From Saccharina japonica (taxonomy: Eukaryota; Sar; Phaeophyceae; Laminariales; Laminariaceae), in contig MEHQ01001485.1 in assembly GCA_008828725.1 (NCBI GenBank), forward strand, positions 143,899 through 207,898: 64,000 nt of DNA, in the 5' to 3' direction. Below the pieces are notes generated by a model. That model did no database searches, was not told where the DNA came from, and saw only the letters and a program-made list of their open reading frames with translations. Positions 22,070 to 34,700 of the stretch are shown one piece after another. The translations under genes were made by a program, and so were the position numbers. The number at the start of each line of letters is the position of its first letter. Positions within the stretch are counted from its first letter, which is position 1.

Positions 22070-23278
22070 GCTCCCACTGTTGGTCGTGCTACAGTGGCTG
22101 CCGAAGAACCGAGTGGGACCAATACAACACTGCTGTTTATGTTCATGGTTCAGCTACCGTACGGTTTAAGACGACAGTCTACCAGGAATGGTATGATAAT
22201 GTGTCACCGCATACAGACGTAACCGTTGTACGATGGAAAAAGTACATCATACGCACCTCCACAGCTCCACAAAAAAACGTCATGAACATACGGAACATGA
22301 GTAATGCCCAGACGTCGCTGATGGGACATTGCCACTCATTATAATACGCGCAGAAACAATAATAGGGATCCGCGCCGACGTTGAGCTCACGACGTACATG
22401 GCTCAAGCACGGGGGGTGTGATGTGCTCAACTAAACCCAGGTTTAAAATTGTCTCGGGTCGGTCATCGATTTCAACACCATAATTTAGCAGTATCATGGC
22501 CGACCTTCTAACGTATCACCAACAGCTTCCAGACATGAAGATATATCGAGATTTCTGACGTGTATGTATCCGCCAAGTAATCGGAGGTACACCGTACACA
22601 GAGAAAAACCGACGTTGTTTAGGACTATGGTCGGGGATGCGGCTACCGGCTACCTCTAGAACGTACGGTTAGCGTGTCTTGACAAGAATAAGTCTAAAGT
22701 CGTAGACCTACACGCAGGCAGACGTTTTGCAACCTACCAGGTTGTGTCATACCGTCACAAATTTCAACACTGACGTATTCCATGCATTGAGATGCGTCTG
22801 GAACTCCCAATCTCTCACGGGGCACGTGATTCGTTTCTTCGGTGGGGCGGCGTGCGATTTAGTGCCTCAGGGGGAGACACCAAGCATCCTGACTCCTGCG
22901 TGGTGGAGTGATATGGCCGCATCTGCGGTTCATAACACCGGAGTGGACTTACGCATTGATTAATGGCTTGGCTTTGTAATTAGAGCAACCGGTATGCGGG
23001 AGCCGTGCCATGAAACGGATCACGCTGTTAGGCCAAAACATGTATTGCAAAGGGGGCCCGCAGATTGAATTAACGTAAGGGTACCAAAAATCATACGATG
23101 CGCACTACACATTGTGTTGCGGTCACGTACTTGTAATCGATGCGGCTGTTCATCTTTGGCTTGGCTTTAACCGGCTATTACAACGCTTGCGCGGCAAGCT
23201 CGGTGACAAGCCTCAAACAATGTCTGCTCCACTGCTACACCTACCAGTGGATTAGCTCGTCGATGTCCTCACCCACCT
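22070..23278. other. No firm gene; one protein-like plus-strand frame
   Basis: The plus-strand frame 22727-22963 (78 codons, with FFGGAACDLVPQGETPS and LTPAWWSDMA) looks more protein-like than its surroundings, but I recognise no family. Confidence 0.35.
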
Positions 23279-24208
23279 TTATTTGACGACAGTGATGAGC
23301 TGGTTGAACGTCCTTCCGAGAGGGCCGTCCACCTTGTAGTCATATTCCTGCCCGCGAATGGCTTTAAGGCCGGACATAATCTCGCCCCCATTATCGTCGA
23401 TCGTCGGCACGGAGGTCTCGCCAATGATACCTTGCATCGTGTCATCCCGCTTAATGCCCACAATCCCGACGTTCATCTGGAACGTGGTGTGGTCCGGAAT
23501 GTCAAAGGTGTCTGTTGGGTCCCTCTCCGGCAGCTGGTGCAGCTTGCCGTGGTTGAGGCGGAGGGTGAATTTCGGGGTGATGATCTGGAACGAAACGTGG
23601 TCGGACTGGTGAGTGAATAGGCTGTCGTGTTCCACAGCGTGGGCGACATATTGCCTGCATTCCGTCGGGTTTGTCGCGGACGGGTCACCTGCGATCCAAA
23701 GGTCCATGGCCGGAATGGCTGAAAGACGGCGCCTTGCTTGAGCGGCAAGGAGCTCGGCTTCCCGTACTTTCTGCTGCCAGTACCGCTCGAAGCCGAAGGG
23801 TCGGCACTCTCCAGGTATGTTGGCTGCCGCGACGGAGACACCAGGTCCGAGGATAGTTTTTCCTGGGCTGGTCACGCTGAGGCCATCGAGCAACACCGTT
23901 ATGGCACCCTCACCGATGCATGGACTGACATGCGCAGGGCAGCTGGTGTCGATTACGCTGGGGTCGTTGACGAAGATAACGATGTTGTGGCCGACGCCGT
24001 TTGCGTCCTCGGTTTGAACGCTAATGCCCGTAATGTATGTCACGACGGGTAAGTCGTCAACCGGTGCTGTCACCCTCATGTTGACGTGGTCTGTGCCCCA
24101 CGCCGAGAGCAATGCGTACCAGCTGTTCGCGCGCCCTGTGAAGTCAAACTTCTGCCCCGCCAGCCCAACGAGATGAGGGTCCCCATGCGCGCCGACAGAG
24201 ACTACCAT
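23279..24208 (-). CDS. GDPH-motif secreted-type protein (VWD / Root-cap-like family)
   Basis: An uninterrupted frame of 309 codons from the ATG at 24208. Residues 9-12 are GDPH, followed by a QKFDFTG stretch, as in von Willebrand-D-like and plant Root-cap/late-embryogenesis-like proteins, which several algal groups also carry. Further on are NMRVT, two Cys-containing loops near SCPAHVSPC and GECRPFGF, a charged helix-like stretch (about residues 130-155) and a closing segment with HQLPERDPTD and an MQGIIGET-like motif. No signal peptide follows the chosen ATG. An acceptor-like GGTAG lies seven bases into the frame, so an upstream exon carrying the leader is possible. It sits 1.5 kb downstream of the S8 gene on the same strand. 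Function is unknown; an extracellular or wall-associated role is inferred from the family. It looks intact. Confidence 0.6.
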   Translation of the reverse strand: MVVSVGAHGDPHLVGLAGQKFDFTGRANSWYALLSAWGTDHVNMRVTAPVDDLPVVTYITGISVQTEDANGVGHNIVIFVNDPSVIDTSCPAHVSPCIGEGAITVLLDGLSVTSPGKTILGPGVSVAAANIPGECRPFGFERYWQQKVREAELLAAQARRRLSAIPAMDLWIAGDPSATNPTECRQYVAHAVEHDSLFTHQSDHVSFQIITPKFTLRLNHGKLHQLPERDPTDTFDIPDHTTFQMNVGIVGIKRDDTMQGIIGETSVPTIDDNGGEIMSGLKAIRGQEYDYKVDGPLGRTFNQLITVVK

Positions 24209-25760
24209 ATAAAAAGGCAGGGGGCACAATACGGGAGGATTGTTTGGGTATCATTGCGTACTCCACCGTCGCCGATGATATGCGTGAGGTCTACGTACGG
24301 GTCGGTCTAAATGGCGCCCTGAGTTCTTGACAGTTTCATTTATCGCGCTTTGTGACAGCCAAAACATTTGTTTCCATTGTTGCAGAGGAAATACATTATC
24401 ATTGGCGTGCCAAGAAAATTGTTTGTTCTACTTACCGAGGCCATCACGGACCGCATGCGACGGTGTACAATGCACCGGTGAACACAGTTGGGTCTCCAAA
24501 GCACTCAGCAACCGGATCGGCAAATTCTTGGGGTGTGATAAACAGCGTACCGCGGTGATGATATAGTTGTCTCGGGTTTAAATATTTTTATCGCACGGGT
24601 GGTATACTCTGTCCCTGCGACAAAACGTTGTTTCTGGTTTAGATAAATTGTATCGCACGTGTGGTATGCCCTGTCCGTGAGAGTAAACGCGCAACAAGAA
24701 CAGTGGGTGCGAAAACGTGTTGATCCCACCCTCCAACCACTTAAGGGTGTGATAGTAGAGGGTTCTAGCCGTGAGTCGCTGAGGATTTCGATGCCACAAT
24801 CCAGGCACACGGCAATAAGTGTTGTACGAAAGGCGTGATAGCAGTAACTTGTTACAAGTATTGCTGCCACACTCGACGAAGTAGGCAAACGGTGTGATAA
24901 TAAGGGGTCTTGTACCAGTGCTTTCGCGGCATGCTTCTACACTCTAGTCAGGCGACAAGGGGTGTAATACGGGGTCGGGATGGCAATGCTCACGTTTGTC
25001 TAGGTGAAAATCGGTGATGATGACTGCATTTCTATTGAACGCGGGGATCGACCATACAAACCCAGACAACCGGTACTCCAGTGAGCAGCGATGCCGTACG
25101 AGAAAACAAGTAGTACCACTTATTATGGCACCATGATGCTTTCCACCGCGGCCCTTCACGTGCGTGAAGTGGCTCTGCGAATCTTCCCGTATGTAACATA
25201 TATGGCTATCTAACATGTCCTTGCGAACATGTACAGGTTACTCAGGAGTAATCTGTGTTGTCAGTCCACAACAAGCCGCAACAAGTTTCCCCATGGGCGT
25301 GACACCGGCCCCGGCCGGGTGTCTGAATCCCCAAGCCGCTGTGCTCGCTTACAATATGTGTTGATCTCCATAACACAAACAAAAACCAAAATTCTATGGC
25401 TCTGAACCGTCTCGACTTCGATGTTTTGTCGTCTACAGACGCTTTGGTGGTCTCGCACAACTACGGAATGTGTCGTATACGGTCACGTTACAGTGTCACC
25501 GGGTGATATTAGGGGTGTCATACGAATCACGAGGCATGACACCGCATGCGTCGCGTATATATTGTACCTGGGCAGTAAATCGGGTGGTTGCTTGGGAACG
25601 TCAGCATTGTTTATCTCCCGGTAGGTATAGAGTGATAAACGTCGTTGTTTACGGTAGATGAGATCCGTTCGAGGGTTGTTTGAAGTTTATGCTGCGTTTG
25701 GATGTGGCGGAAGAGAACTAAACACTTATACGTACGCGACAACAATCTGAATCAACGACA
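24209..25760. other. Spacer between the GDPH gene and the S8 gene
   Basis: Holds the small tandem repeat at 24560-24700 and otherwise nothing recognised. An upstream exon of the GDPH gene could lie here, but I could not place one. Confidence 0.45.
24560..24700. repeat. Short tandem duplication, about 60 bp
   Basis: TATCGCACGGGTGGTATACT and TATCGCACGTGTGGTATGCC with CTGTCC follow similar T-rich lead-ins. Confidence 0.5.
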
Positions 25761-28700
25761 CTAAGAGCTCCCATCAAGCGCCCTCAAAGTCTTAACACAC
25801 GTAGTGAAGCACTCACAGTCGCACGAGTCGCGGCAATTGTAAAGAACCCACTGGCACATCAGCAGTGGGGATATGATGCCGTATCCAGCCTCCGGCCCAA
25901 ATGTCTCGGGCGCACCGCCAGCGTCCGATGTGACGTCGTTCGTGTAATCGTAATCAGTCAACATGCCCATGATGTCGCTGTAAGTTAGGACCTGAACAGG
26001 TTCATGGTATCACCCAGTGGGGACACGTGAAGAAGAGTAGACAGAGGTTTATTTTATCACCCCGTGGGGACACGTGAAGATCGGTAGTGTAGACGGCAAT
26101 AGTTTGACCTTGGAAAATTACCAACTGCTACAACGAGGCTTGAACACGACGCTTGTCGTGTGTAGCTCGACCGTGAATACTTTGCTATTTGGTCATGGAG
26201 CGCACATGATATGGTTACAGTAGAAGCTTCATCGTTGAAAGACACGCGTATTGATAGAGGTAACGTGGTATGTACAACACTTGTGCGACCAAGCCGTATT
26301 CCTGAAACAGATGAACGAACGTACCTGCAGCAAATCTCCTTACTGAAGAATAAAAAACACCTAAATCGTTCTATTATGTTGTTGGCTGCTTCCCTACGTG
26401 ATGGGATTGTTCATCTGAGCATACTCGTTTTCCCGTTGCTTGGGTGAGGGAGAGACACCTTAAAGCGAGGATCAATAAAAAACAACGCCACACAAGTCCC
26501 TGCATGTCTCCCAAACGCAGTGAGCCTACTCGGGCGCGGCTTCTAAGCTGACAAAAAACCTATACGAAACGTTGTCATAATCGCGTGAAGAACTCGACGA
26601 TATTAGACGCATGCTAGGTAAGAGGTTGCTCCTATCGTCCACGAGGCTTCTTTGCGCGGGCAGCTCTCTACATCGTCCAAGCGCTGACCAAACCATAAAC
26701 ATCCATCAACATGAAACAGGGTATAATACGACGTTCGGTTCTGCCCAACACTGTTGTACATCACTTATAGCCGGACGTCAACGTATCATCAAGACCTCTC
26801 CCAAGCCAGAGGTAGCAAGGTTTGACCTGTTTTGTATATGACCGGTTCGGCGTTTCGACAGAGAAACCGCCGGTGAGCATGAGACGCGTGCGACGAAAGA
26901 GGTTGGATGGCTCGGCTGTAACGTGTTCCGAATGGCGAGGCGCCTTGACTTCAACCAGTCGGAATCTCCTATTTGCTAACCCTATAGACCATGGGATTGT
27001 TGATCGAGTAGTACTTTTATTTCCCTCCAGACCCGGTTGGTGGGTGAGGTATATCTAACTCTTCAAGCGGCGACCCTTATAAGGCAAAAAACAACATGGC
27101 GCACCTCTACCGTTGCATGCGTCACGATAGTGTTACAAATGTGGCTGTCTTAGGACTACGTAGCACATAGCAAGGCTGGTCGGATCGCGAGCGAACGAAG
27201 CCATTCGAAGTCATGTCTCAGGCAGAAAAGTAGAGCTCCTCATGTGTGAGGAGCTCAGGACATTCCGCACCACCACCATTGACGCGGCACTGCTCACACG
27301 ATCAAGCTCGCCGTGCCCTAGGTATTCAACCAATGCTGGGTGTACAAACCTCTCTCGCATTCTTGCTCTATGGTGTTGGCCTCAGCTATTAATGCGTCCC
27401 GTCAGCCTGGATTTGTTTTCGCAAAACAAGATGCTTCCCCTATCGTACGTGTCACTGGTCGTTGCTCGCTGTATCCCTACGCCTTGGGGATGTTGGTCTC
27501 GTTTTACCATTACACCCTTGGTTTTGCGTGGGGTAGATATTATTTAGGGCGACGAGGCTCAGACACGTTTAAGAGGGTCCCTCACTGTGGCATCTGAAAC
27601 AACAAACACAACAACAATAACCTATCCCGGGAGCCGTAAGCCAACATGGAAATCGTGCACACTATGGCTATATTGTTGGAAGTACTGTGGGTTACCTTGG
27701 GCAAGCAAGCGGACCTAACGATCGCCGCGATGGCTGCGGCCACCGGCGCCGAGGCGGACGTTCCGAAGAAGGGGTTGAAACCTATGCCCAAGACGTGCGA
27801 GGGAACATGAAACCCGCATATGTATATATATATAGCACCAGACGCAAGATATCGAATTGGTTATCGTCACACTGAAGAATTTCATTCGATGATAACACGT
27901 TTTCGACGAAGATATAGAAAAGGAGCGCCAATTAGATTGTACGAAAATCGGAGAAGGCATTCCGAAACGCCATGCAGGGAATTGGTTTGTTGATGCTGGA
28001 AGAGTGCGACAGAAGTGCGGAAAAAGACCAACCGACTCACCAACAAAAAAAATCGACTGCGCTTGAAGAGTGCATGCGGCTCGATTTCCTTGCACCATGT
28101 GTCGGTAAAGTGGTCGTGGGACCCGCACTAGAAACCTGTTGTAACCTAGACCACGACTTGGATTGCGCTTGAAGGGCGCACCGGGCTTGATTTTTTCGCT
28201 TTGGGCACTCTTAGGACGGTCATGGGGCTGAGCCCTAATAAACGTTTAACGTAACGTATCACCTATTTGATGTTAGGAATGTCTTACTGGAAGAAGCGCG
28301 AGATGTCTGGCTGTATGCATTCAACACAATATTGGAACTATCAGTGCGTTCCTCTGTTCATAACAGAGCCCAAATGTATCAAACTAAAGCAATTACGAGG
28401 ACTTTTTATATTAAGTAAAACCACCTTTAACACTGCGTTGTGTTTGTACGTCGTAGAAGCCCCATAGCGGCTTGTTGTTATGGAAGCCAACACATTACGC
28501 TGACTAATAATCTCCACTGTACCTCCAAGGATATAAGTTATTTTAAGTATTCAGGTGTAATTGATAGGTGTGTGTGAATTGTATGATTAAAATGTGAACT
28601 GCACATTGTCAGATGGCAAATGAAGAAAAAACATGTATTATATTAGCACGTTGTTCGGCGCTAGTTCTCACTCGTGACTTATGCACGTGTAAGACGGCGA

Positions 28701-31700
28701 GGGTATATATCGCATTCAGCTTGGTTCACTTTGATAACCAATGACGCTCCTCGGAATACTGCGAAAAGAGTCGGCATTGACGCACCTGGTGTTGAAGTCT
28801 GGAGACCATCAGCGGCAGTCGTCACGGGATGGTTTCGGGTCGTCAAACCCTGGCCACCCGCGACGACGCATGGTCCGCGAGAGGAGAATTCTTCTACCGA
28901 TGCAGTTTCGGGATCGGCGAACGCGGCTTTGTATCCAGTTGCGCTTGACTGCAGACATTGACATATAGTGTAAACCCAATTCGACATGGAGATATACACC
29001 CCCGGGGCGCGAATAGCAAGGTCAGTGATAGTGATACATGATTCTTCGAACCATTCGAACGTCAGGGTTTGCCGCAGTTGTGAACGGGTTTCTCTGTGTG
29101 CCTCAAACAGCTGCCACGTAAAAGGTTTTGCATTTACACAACTGTAACGTAACGTACACATCTTGTTCGCTGGTGTCATGAAGTCAAACCGCAACAGATC
29201 AATTATTTTTAGTCTACCAGACTCCTGAGTTCTCCTTCGAGATAGTTATACAACTCAGTCGGCGGCCTACGCTAAGGGCACAGTTTTCAGCGCACTCACA
29301 TGGGCCATGGCAGCCACACTGATAGCGTTCGTGGCACAGGCGTGTCCGAACATTGACCCGGACGTAGAGCCACCGAGGTCGTTGCCAAGTGACACCAATT
29401 GCATGTCAATTTCTTCCAGCGCACCGCCGCCCGTACGGTGAAGTGAAATTGAGTATTCCTACACGAAGCAAACGCAGGAATCGTCAACGAGGGGAGCATG
29501 CGGGAAATATATATGTATATATATACCATGACTACATTCCAGTGTTCAGCACCATCTACGGTTCTGCTAGGGTACCGTGCAGTGAGACGGGCCGAGAACG
29601 CACAAATGTGCCCGGTACCGTAACGTGACTATCTTTACGAATTATACATTTTTCCTAACTAGGGCACATAGGCAGAGGAGAGCATTCCAACATTTCGAGC
29701 ATATCAAGATTATATTTGTCGAAGCAAGACGTTGTACATGAACATCAATATATCTTCCATGGACGAATGACTCGGCGGGCTGGAGGAACATGTTTGTGTG
29801 TTACGCAAATCATGTTCTGCATGATACCGTCACCATGCACCCCGCGTTGGTGGGCAGGCACGACCTGCGTGCTTACTCTACTCCTGTTATATTTGGCCGC
29901 TTCCCAGCCCTACGGTAACTCCGAGTCGCCTGCATCTCTGGTGGTATTTGACGATCAACATAACGCTCAGACTACCCGGGAAATCCCACCCATGTTTCGC
30001 CTTGCTTTTCACCGGTCCTGTATGTAACCGGGCCGAGACTTCGTGCAGCCACAGAGCGCGACCGTATAATCGAGGGTAACACGGAAACTAAACTTGGGGT
30101 GTGGGATCACGCTGCGAGCTGATTCTGGCATTTCACCCAAGATTTTGTCAGCCAGGAATGCCGCATGCAATAGCAACTCCAATATCACATATTATGTACC
30201 ATACTGACGGCCATGAACAGTGGAAGAAGGTGACATCGCCAGGTTCTTGTTCAAGGACCTAGACCTGGAGCTACCACCGAATATGTGGGACGACCAATAA
30301 CAGGCCTCCAAAGTGGTCAACAATAGTCAGGCGTTTCCGTAGGAAAACATGTCTTCCCCCAAAATTATATTGTGAACGAGCCGCTTCCACGTGGTCCAAG
30401 GCATGTTTGTTCAACGTTTCACGCAAATCTTCGAAGATCCGACTGCGTATGATCATATTAAGTAATTTATAACGCCCAAAATTGATTATATACTGAAACT
30501 AGCTAATTACGAGGCGACACCTGTTTTTGTACTTTTACCGCACAAAAGTCAAACTGTCTACGCCGTGTTTTTGAAGATATACCCTTAAATTTGGTACACG
30601 TGTTTTATGCGCCCTACCCGAGCCTTTTACGAATGTTGTTTTTTTTCGCCGGAATTTTTGGATCTCTTAAGACCCAAATTTCCGAACAAATTACAAACCA
30701 ACAATATCTGACAAAAAACAATCTGTTAAAGTCTCGGGTAGGGCGCAGTGTTTCATATTTCAGGGTCTATCTCCGAAAAACGGCGTGGACATTGGCCACT
30801 GACTGAATTTCCCGCGGTATACTTGCACCAGCCTGTGCTATTTCCGTGACGACTGAAGTATCGTGTATCGTCACCTGCCTGTCGCCTGGCAGCTGTACAC
30901 CGATTGTAGCTCTCCCTGCCTCCTGTTGATAACGTGTATAGCATAAATGATGGACGTCAACAGCAGTGGAGGGTAAGTATACATAGTAAACCGCGCGCAA
31001 CTTCTAATGACCATATTATCCGGAAACGACATAGAATAGGCGTGTTTGTTGTCGCCTTATGTCCTGAACAAAGCAAATGCATACATACGTACTCACAAAC
31101 GCCCCGAAGCCCAACAGCGAGAAATCAGTCGCAGAACGAACTCGCCACACGGCCATGGTAATGCCTCGTGCTGAGCCTTCGTCGTCGTCCCACTTGACCA
31201 CCAATGGCGCCTGCGTCGTCGAGATAACCCGAAAGACGTATCTGTCGAGCGAAGGATGTAGAATATAAACGGACAACACATCGTCAGCGAATCGTCATTT
31301 TTGAAATACGTGGGCAAGCTTCGCTCGTGCTGAGCCTTCGTCGTCGTCCCACTGGACCACCAATGGCGCCTGTGTCGTCGAGATAACCCAAAAGACGTAT
31401 CTGTCGAGTGAAGGATGTAGAATACATACGGATAACACATCGTCAACCAATCGTCATTTTCGAAATACGTGGGCAAGCTTCGACGAACAATACCAGTCAA
31501 ATCTGTAGCAGCCCAACAATGAACCTACGTGAGGCGAACAAAAAACAATACTGTTGTTACATATCGCCTTTAGCGTCCAGCGCACTTACCCTTTCCCCCA
31601 GCTGTCACCCTCTCGATCGTGCCATGTGCAAGATTTCTTGTGCGCCGAAAATCATTTCTATGCTAGCGGAAACTCATCGTGTAGTATGCCACAGCAAAAG

Positions 31701-34700
31701 TCATAGAGTGCAATAAGCTGTCGGTAGATATCACCATCGACACAACCCCGAAAACCTAAGGCAACTGCAACGTCACTACTGTCGTGTGTGCGCGTATTCC
31801 TGAACGAAGCACCAAACAATTGTCGAAACCGTACCTTAGAATACCCGTTTCTGCCTGATCGAAAACGTGTGCACTAACCCCGACCGTGCAGGGTTCCAAT
31901 GTACCCGAAAAAAGATCCTCTTGACATTCCCAATCCTGCACGACAGACGGTAACGAGACCTAACGTTTTGGGTAGTGTTGAACGAAACAGGCATTCCGTT
32001 CAGCGGGAAAATATACTGTTTCGTAGCCACGCGCGACCTTTAAACTGCCGGTCCCGGAGGAAAATACCAAGAACCCCAAGCATCATCAACAGTTGTGTCA
32101 ATGTCCTGAGTGCCACAAACTCTGCCCTTGGGCCATAGTCACAGTGGGACGCAACACATGTTATCGCACGCTTACCGATAGGAAGCGGTGTCCGTGTCCG
32201 TGGTTTCCCGCGCTGGAGAAGTACAGCACACCGTGGTCTTGGCTTGCGGCGTTGATGGCGTTCGCAATGACCCCGTCACGGAAGCTCGGTCTGACACAAA
32301 GGCACAGAACCACGGTCCGACTCAGACAAGCTCGACTCGCTCAACTACGCTAACTCGTTCTACGACAGAGAAAACACGCTCTATGCCCGAACATGTGGGT
32401 TAACCAACCAAGGGGCTAACCGGTGTGTCAGTGTCAATCGACCATAATTTTGCATGAGTATTGAAGGGTAATTCTCGTGTTGCACCATGACCGCAGCATG
32501 TTGAAAATACAAACGAGGAACTTCGCCTAGAGTTTTTTTACCTACTGTGCTTTTTTTGCCTCACCGGGCATTGATTTAAACCCTGTCCACGGGATGAGCG
32601 GTACAAGTACGGTTTGCATCATATTCAGTGTTCGGGTGGCATGTGGAACATCTCAACTTCGGAACCACCGAGACACTATCGAACACCTGCAATGTAACAC
32701 GGCTGATAGGAATCCAACAATATTTCGCCCGACCTGCAAATTCGAAGACTTCTGACTTGCGTTGCGTTAACAATGAAAGACATATGAAATTTAATCTGGA
32801 GAGGGCAACCCATCAGCCAAAACGTCAAAAACATCGCCTAGCTGTGCGGCGGCGGCATATAGCTAGAGCTTACGTAGAACAGGCATATCCTCATCACTTA
32901 CTCGAAAACATATCCAATATCGTCGACGATTACGTCGCATCCCTCCGCATCGGCCAAGACACCGATATCGTCAGCCAATGTCTGCGAGAAGACGCGAGAA
33001 AAGGCGACATTGTTTTGTGGCGCAGGTATTTCGGGGGGAGAATACAGTAAATAGGACCAAATATTGATAGTAAAAAAAGTGAAATTAATAGGTTTTTGTG
33101 TTTGCCGTAGGTCCTATTTACTAGTATTTACTATGGTCCACCGTAATAGTAGCAGCTGTCGTCTGCCATGCGCACGCCTGTGAGTACTTCAATTGAAGAC
33201 TCCAGTAGATTAAGAAGTGGCTGGGAAAATTACAAAAAACTAACTGAGGACAAGATTATCCAATTCGACCAACGGTGGAGAATCGTTTAGGATAAGGACA
33301 AAGACGATGAAGCTCTCTGTTCGATTGTTGTACAGAGCTCACACTGCCAGTGCTTACGTAGAAATCAGCAGAGCATCAGATGGATACAATACCCACGACA
33401 GTTCGGTTGGTATTATTCCTCACGTGGTTGCAAGCAAGTCAAACTAAAAAATGCGAGCGCCAAGCTAACGGATTCGATATTCGATACAACTGCAGGTTGA
33501 GTGCAAAGCGAAAAAAGAGAAGTTCAAGTTACTACAGCTGCCGCAAGGAACTCGCGCGCAGCGGGATACTCGATACAGTCGGCCACTTGTGGGCGTTGGT
33601 GGATTGTGAACGATCGGTAGACGGTTGCCCGAGGTGGATCCGAGTTCTGCTTTTGAGATTCAGTTTGTTTGAGAGTTGTAGAGCGCAACACTCGTCGATC
33701 CTAGCTTAGTTATTTACGGACATAGATAGGTGTTTCCGTCATTGTTGGTCGGTACGTGAATATCAAGTCGAACTGCGCATGATTTAGCGGATTCGAAAGG
33801 GGCAACTCTACATTTTGCAATATGCAGAGCAGAAAGCCGAAATAGCTTGAAGTAAACAGTACGTGTACATATACACTCTAAACCCGTTCCGGGTCCAGTC
33901 TCTGTTTCAGCTCAAAATCGCACTCTCCTCGTGCCTTTGCCCGACCGCGGTTATTCGATAGCAGTTATTATTATTAATATTTTATGCCGCGTTGTGTTCT
34001 TTTATTTTAAACGTGGGAAGTTGCGTGTTCACGTTCGGTTAAGTTCGGCGAGGAACGCGTCTCTCTCGCGTTCGCAGAAGTCGCATTCTACTCAAAGAGT
34101 GAGTAGCTGTTGTTTCAAGGCGATAAAAAGGAGTTCCTATTGTCAGTTGGTCAGCAACGATGTTTTATAGGGGCGGACTGCTCACTTGTTGCATCGCTTC
34201 GCCAGCTAGGAATCCTAGTGGGATCGAGGTGCAGGCGTACACCCAATCCAACCACTAACCCTAACGCAAACTATAATCCCAACCCTAACCCTAGCCCCAG
34301 AACGGATCAAAAACGGGCGAGAAACGCGGCTGCGCGGCTTTCGCATCTAGCGAGAATATTGCGAGACCGTTTTAGAACGCGAACCACGATGCCGAAATGC
34401 AAACCACAGGTACACATTTGCTAAGACCAACCCATCCCTTAAATTATTTTGCTGACGGGTTGTCTTATCTTCTCATAGCAAGAACAGCGTGTTGAATATT
34501 CGTTATCACGCATGGTTAGGCTTGATAAGTACTAATAGTTATCACCGTGATCTTGAAGGGTATTTATATTTGATATGGTTATTTTCTGCATTTTTCGTCG
34601 TGGATCATCACTCGATACCAGTCCCAGTACCTACGAGTACATTGATACGTTTATGGACGCATGCATGCCTGAACACCAAGTGAAAAGCAGTCCAGTGACT

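Noticed and set aside
27556-27593. Possible extra S8 exon reading ATVRDPLKRV after a good acceptor
   Set aside because: The phase does not fit and a stop follows at once. The acceptor at 25992 joins 27696 to 25991 in phase with a better match, so no exon is needed here.
31093-31500. 135-codon minus-strand frame with a 53-residue in-frame repeat
   Set aside because: It is the shadow, in another frame, of the duplicated S8 acceptor and exon. The exon frame has homology and splice signals; this one has none.
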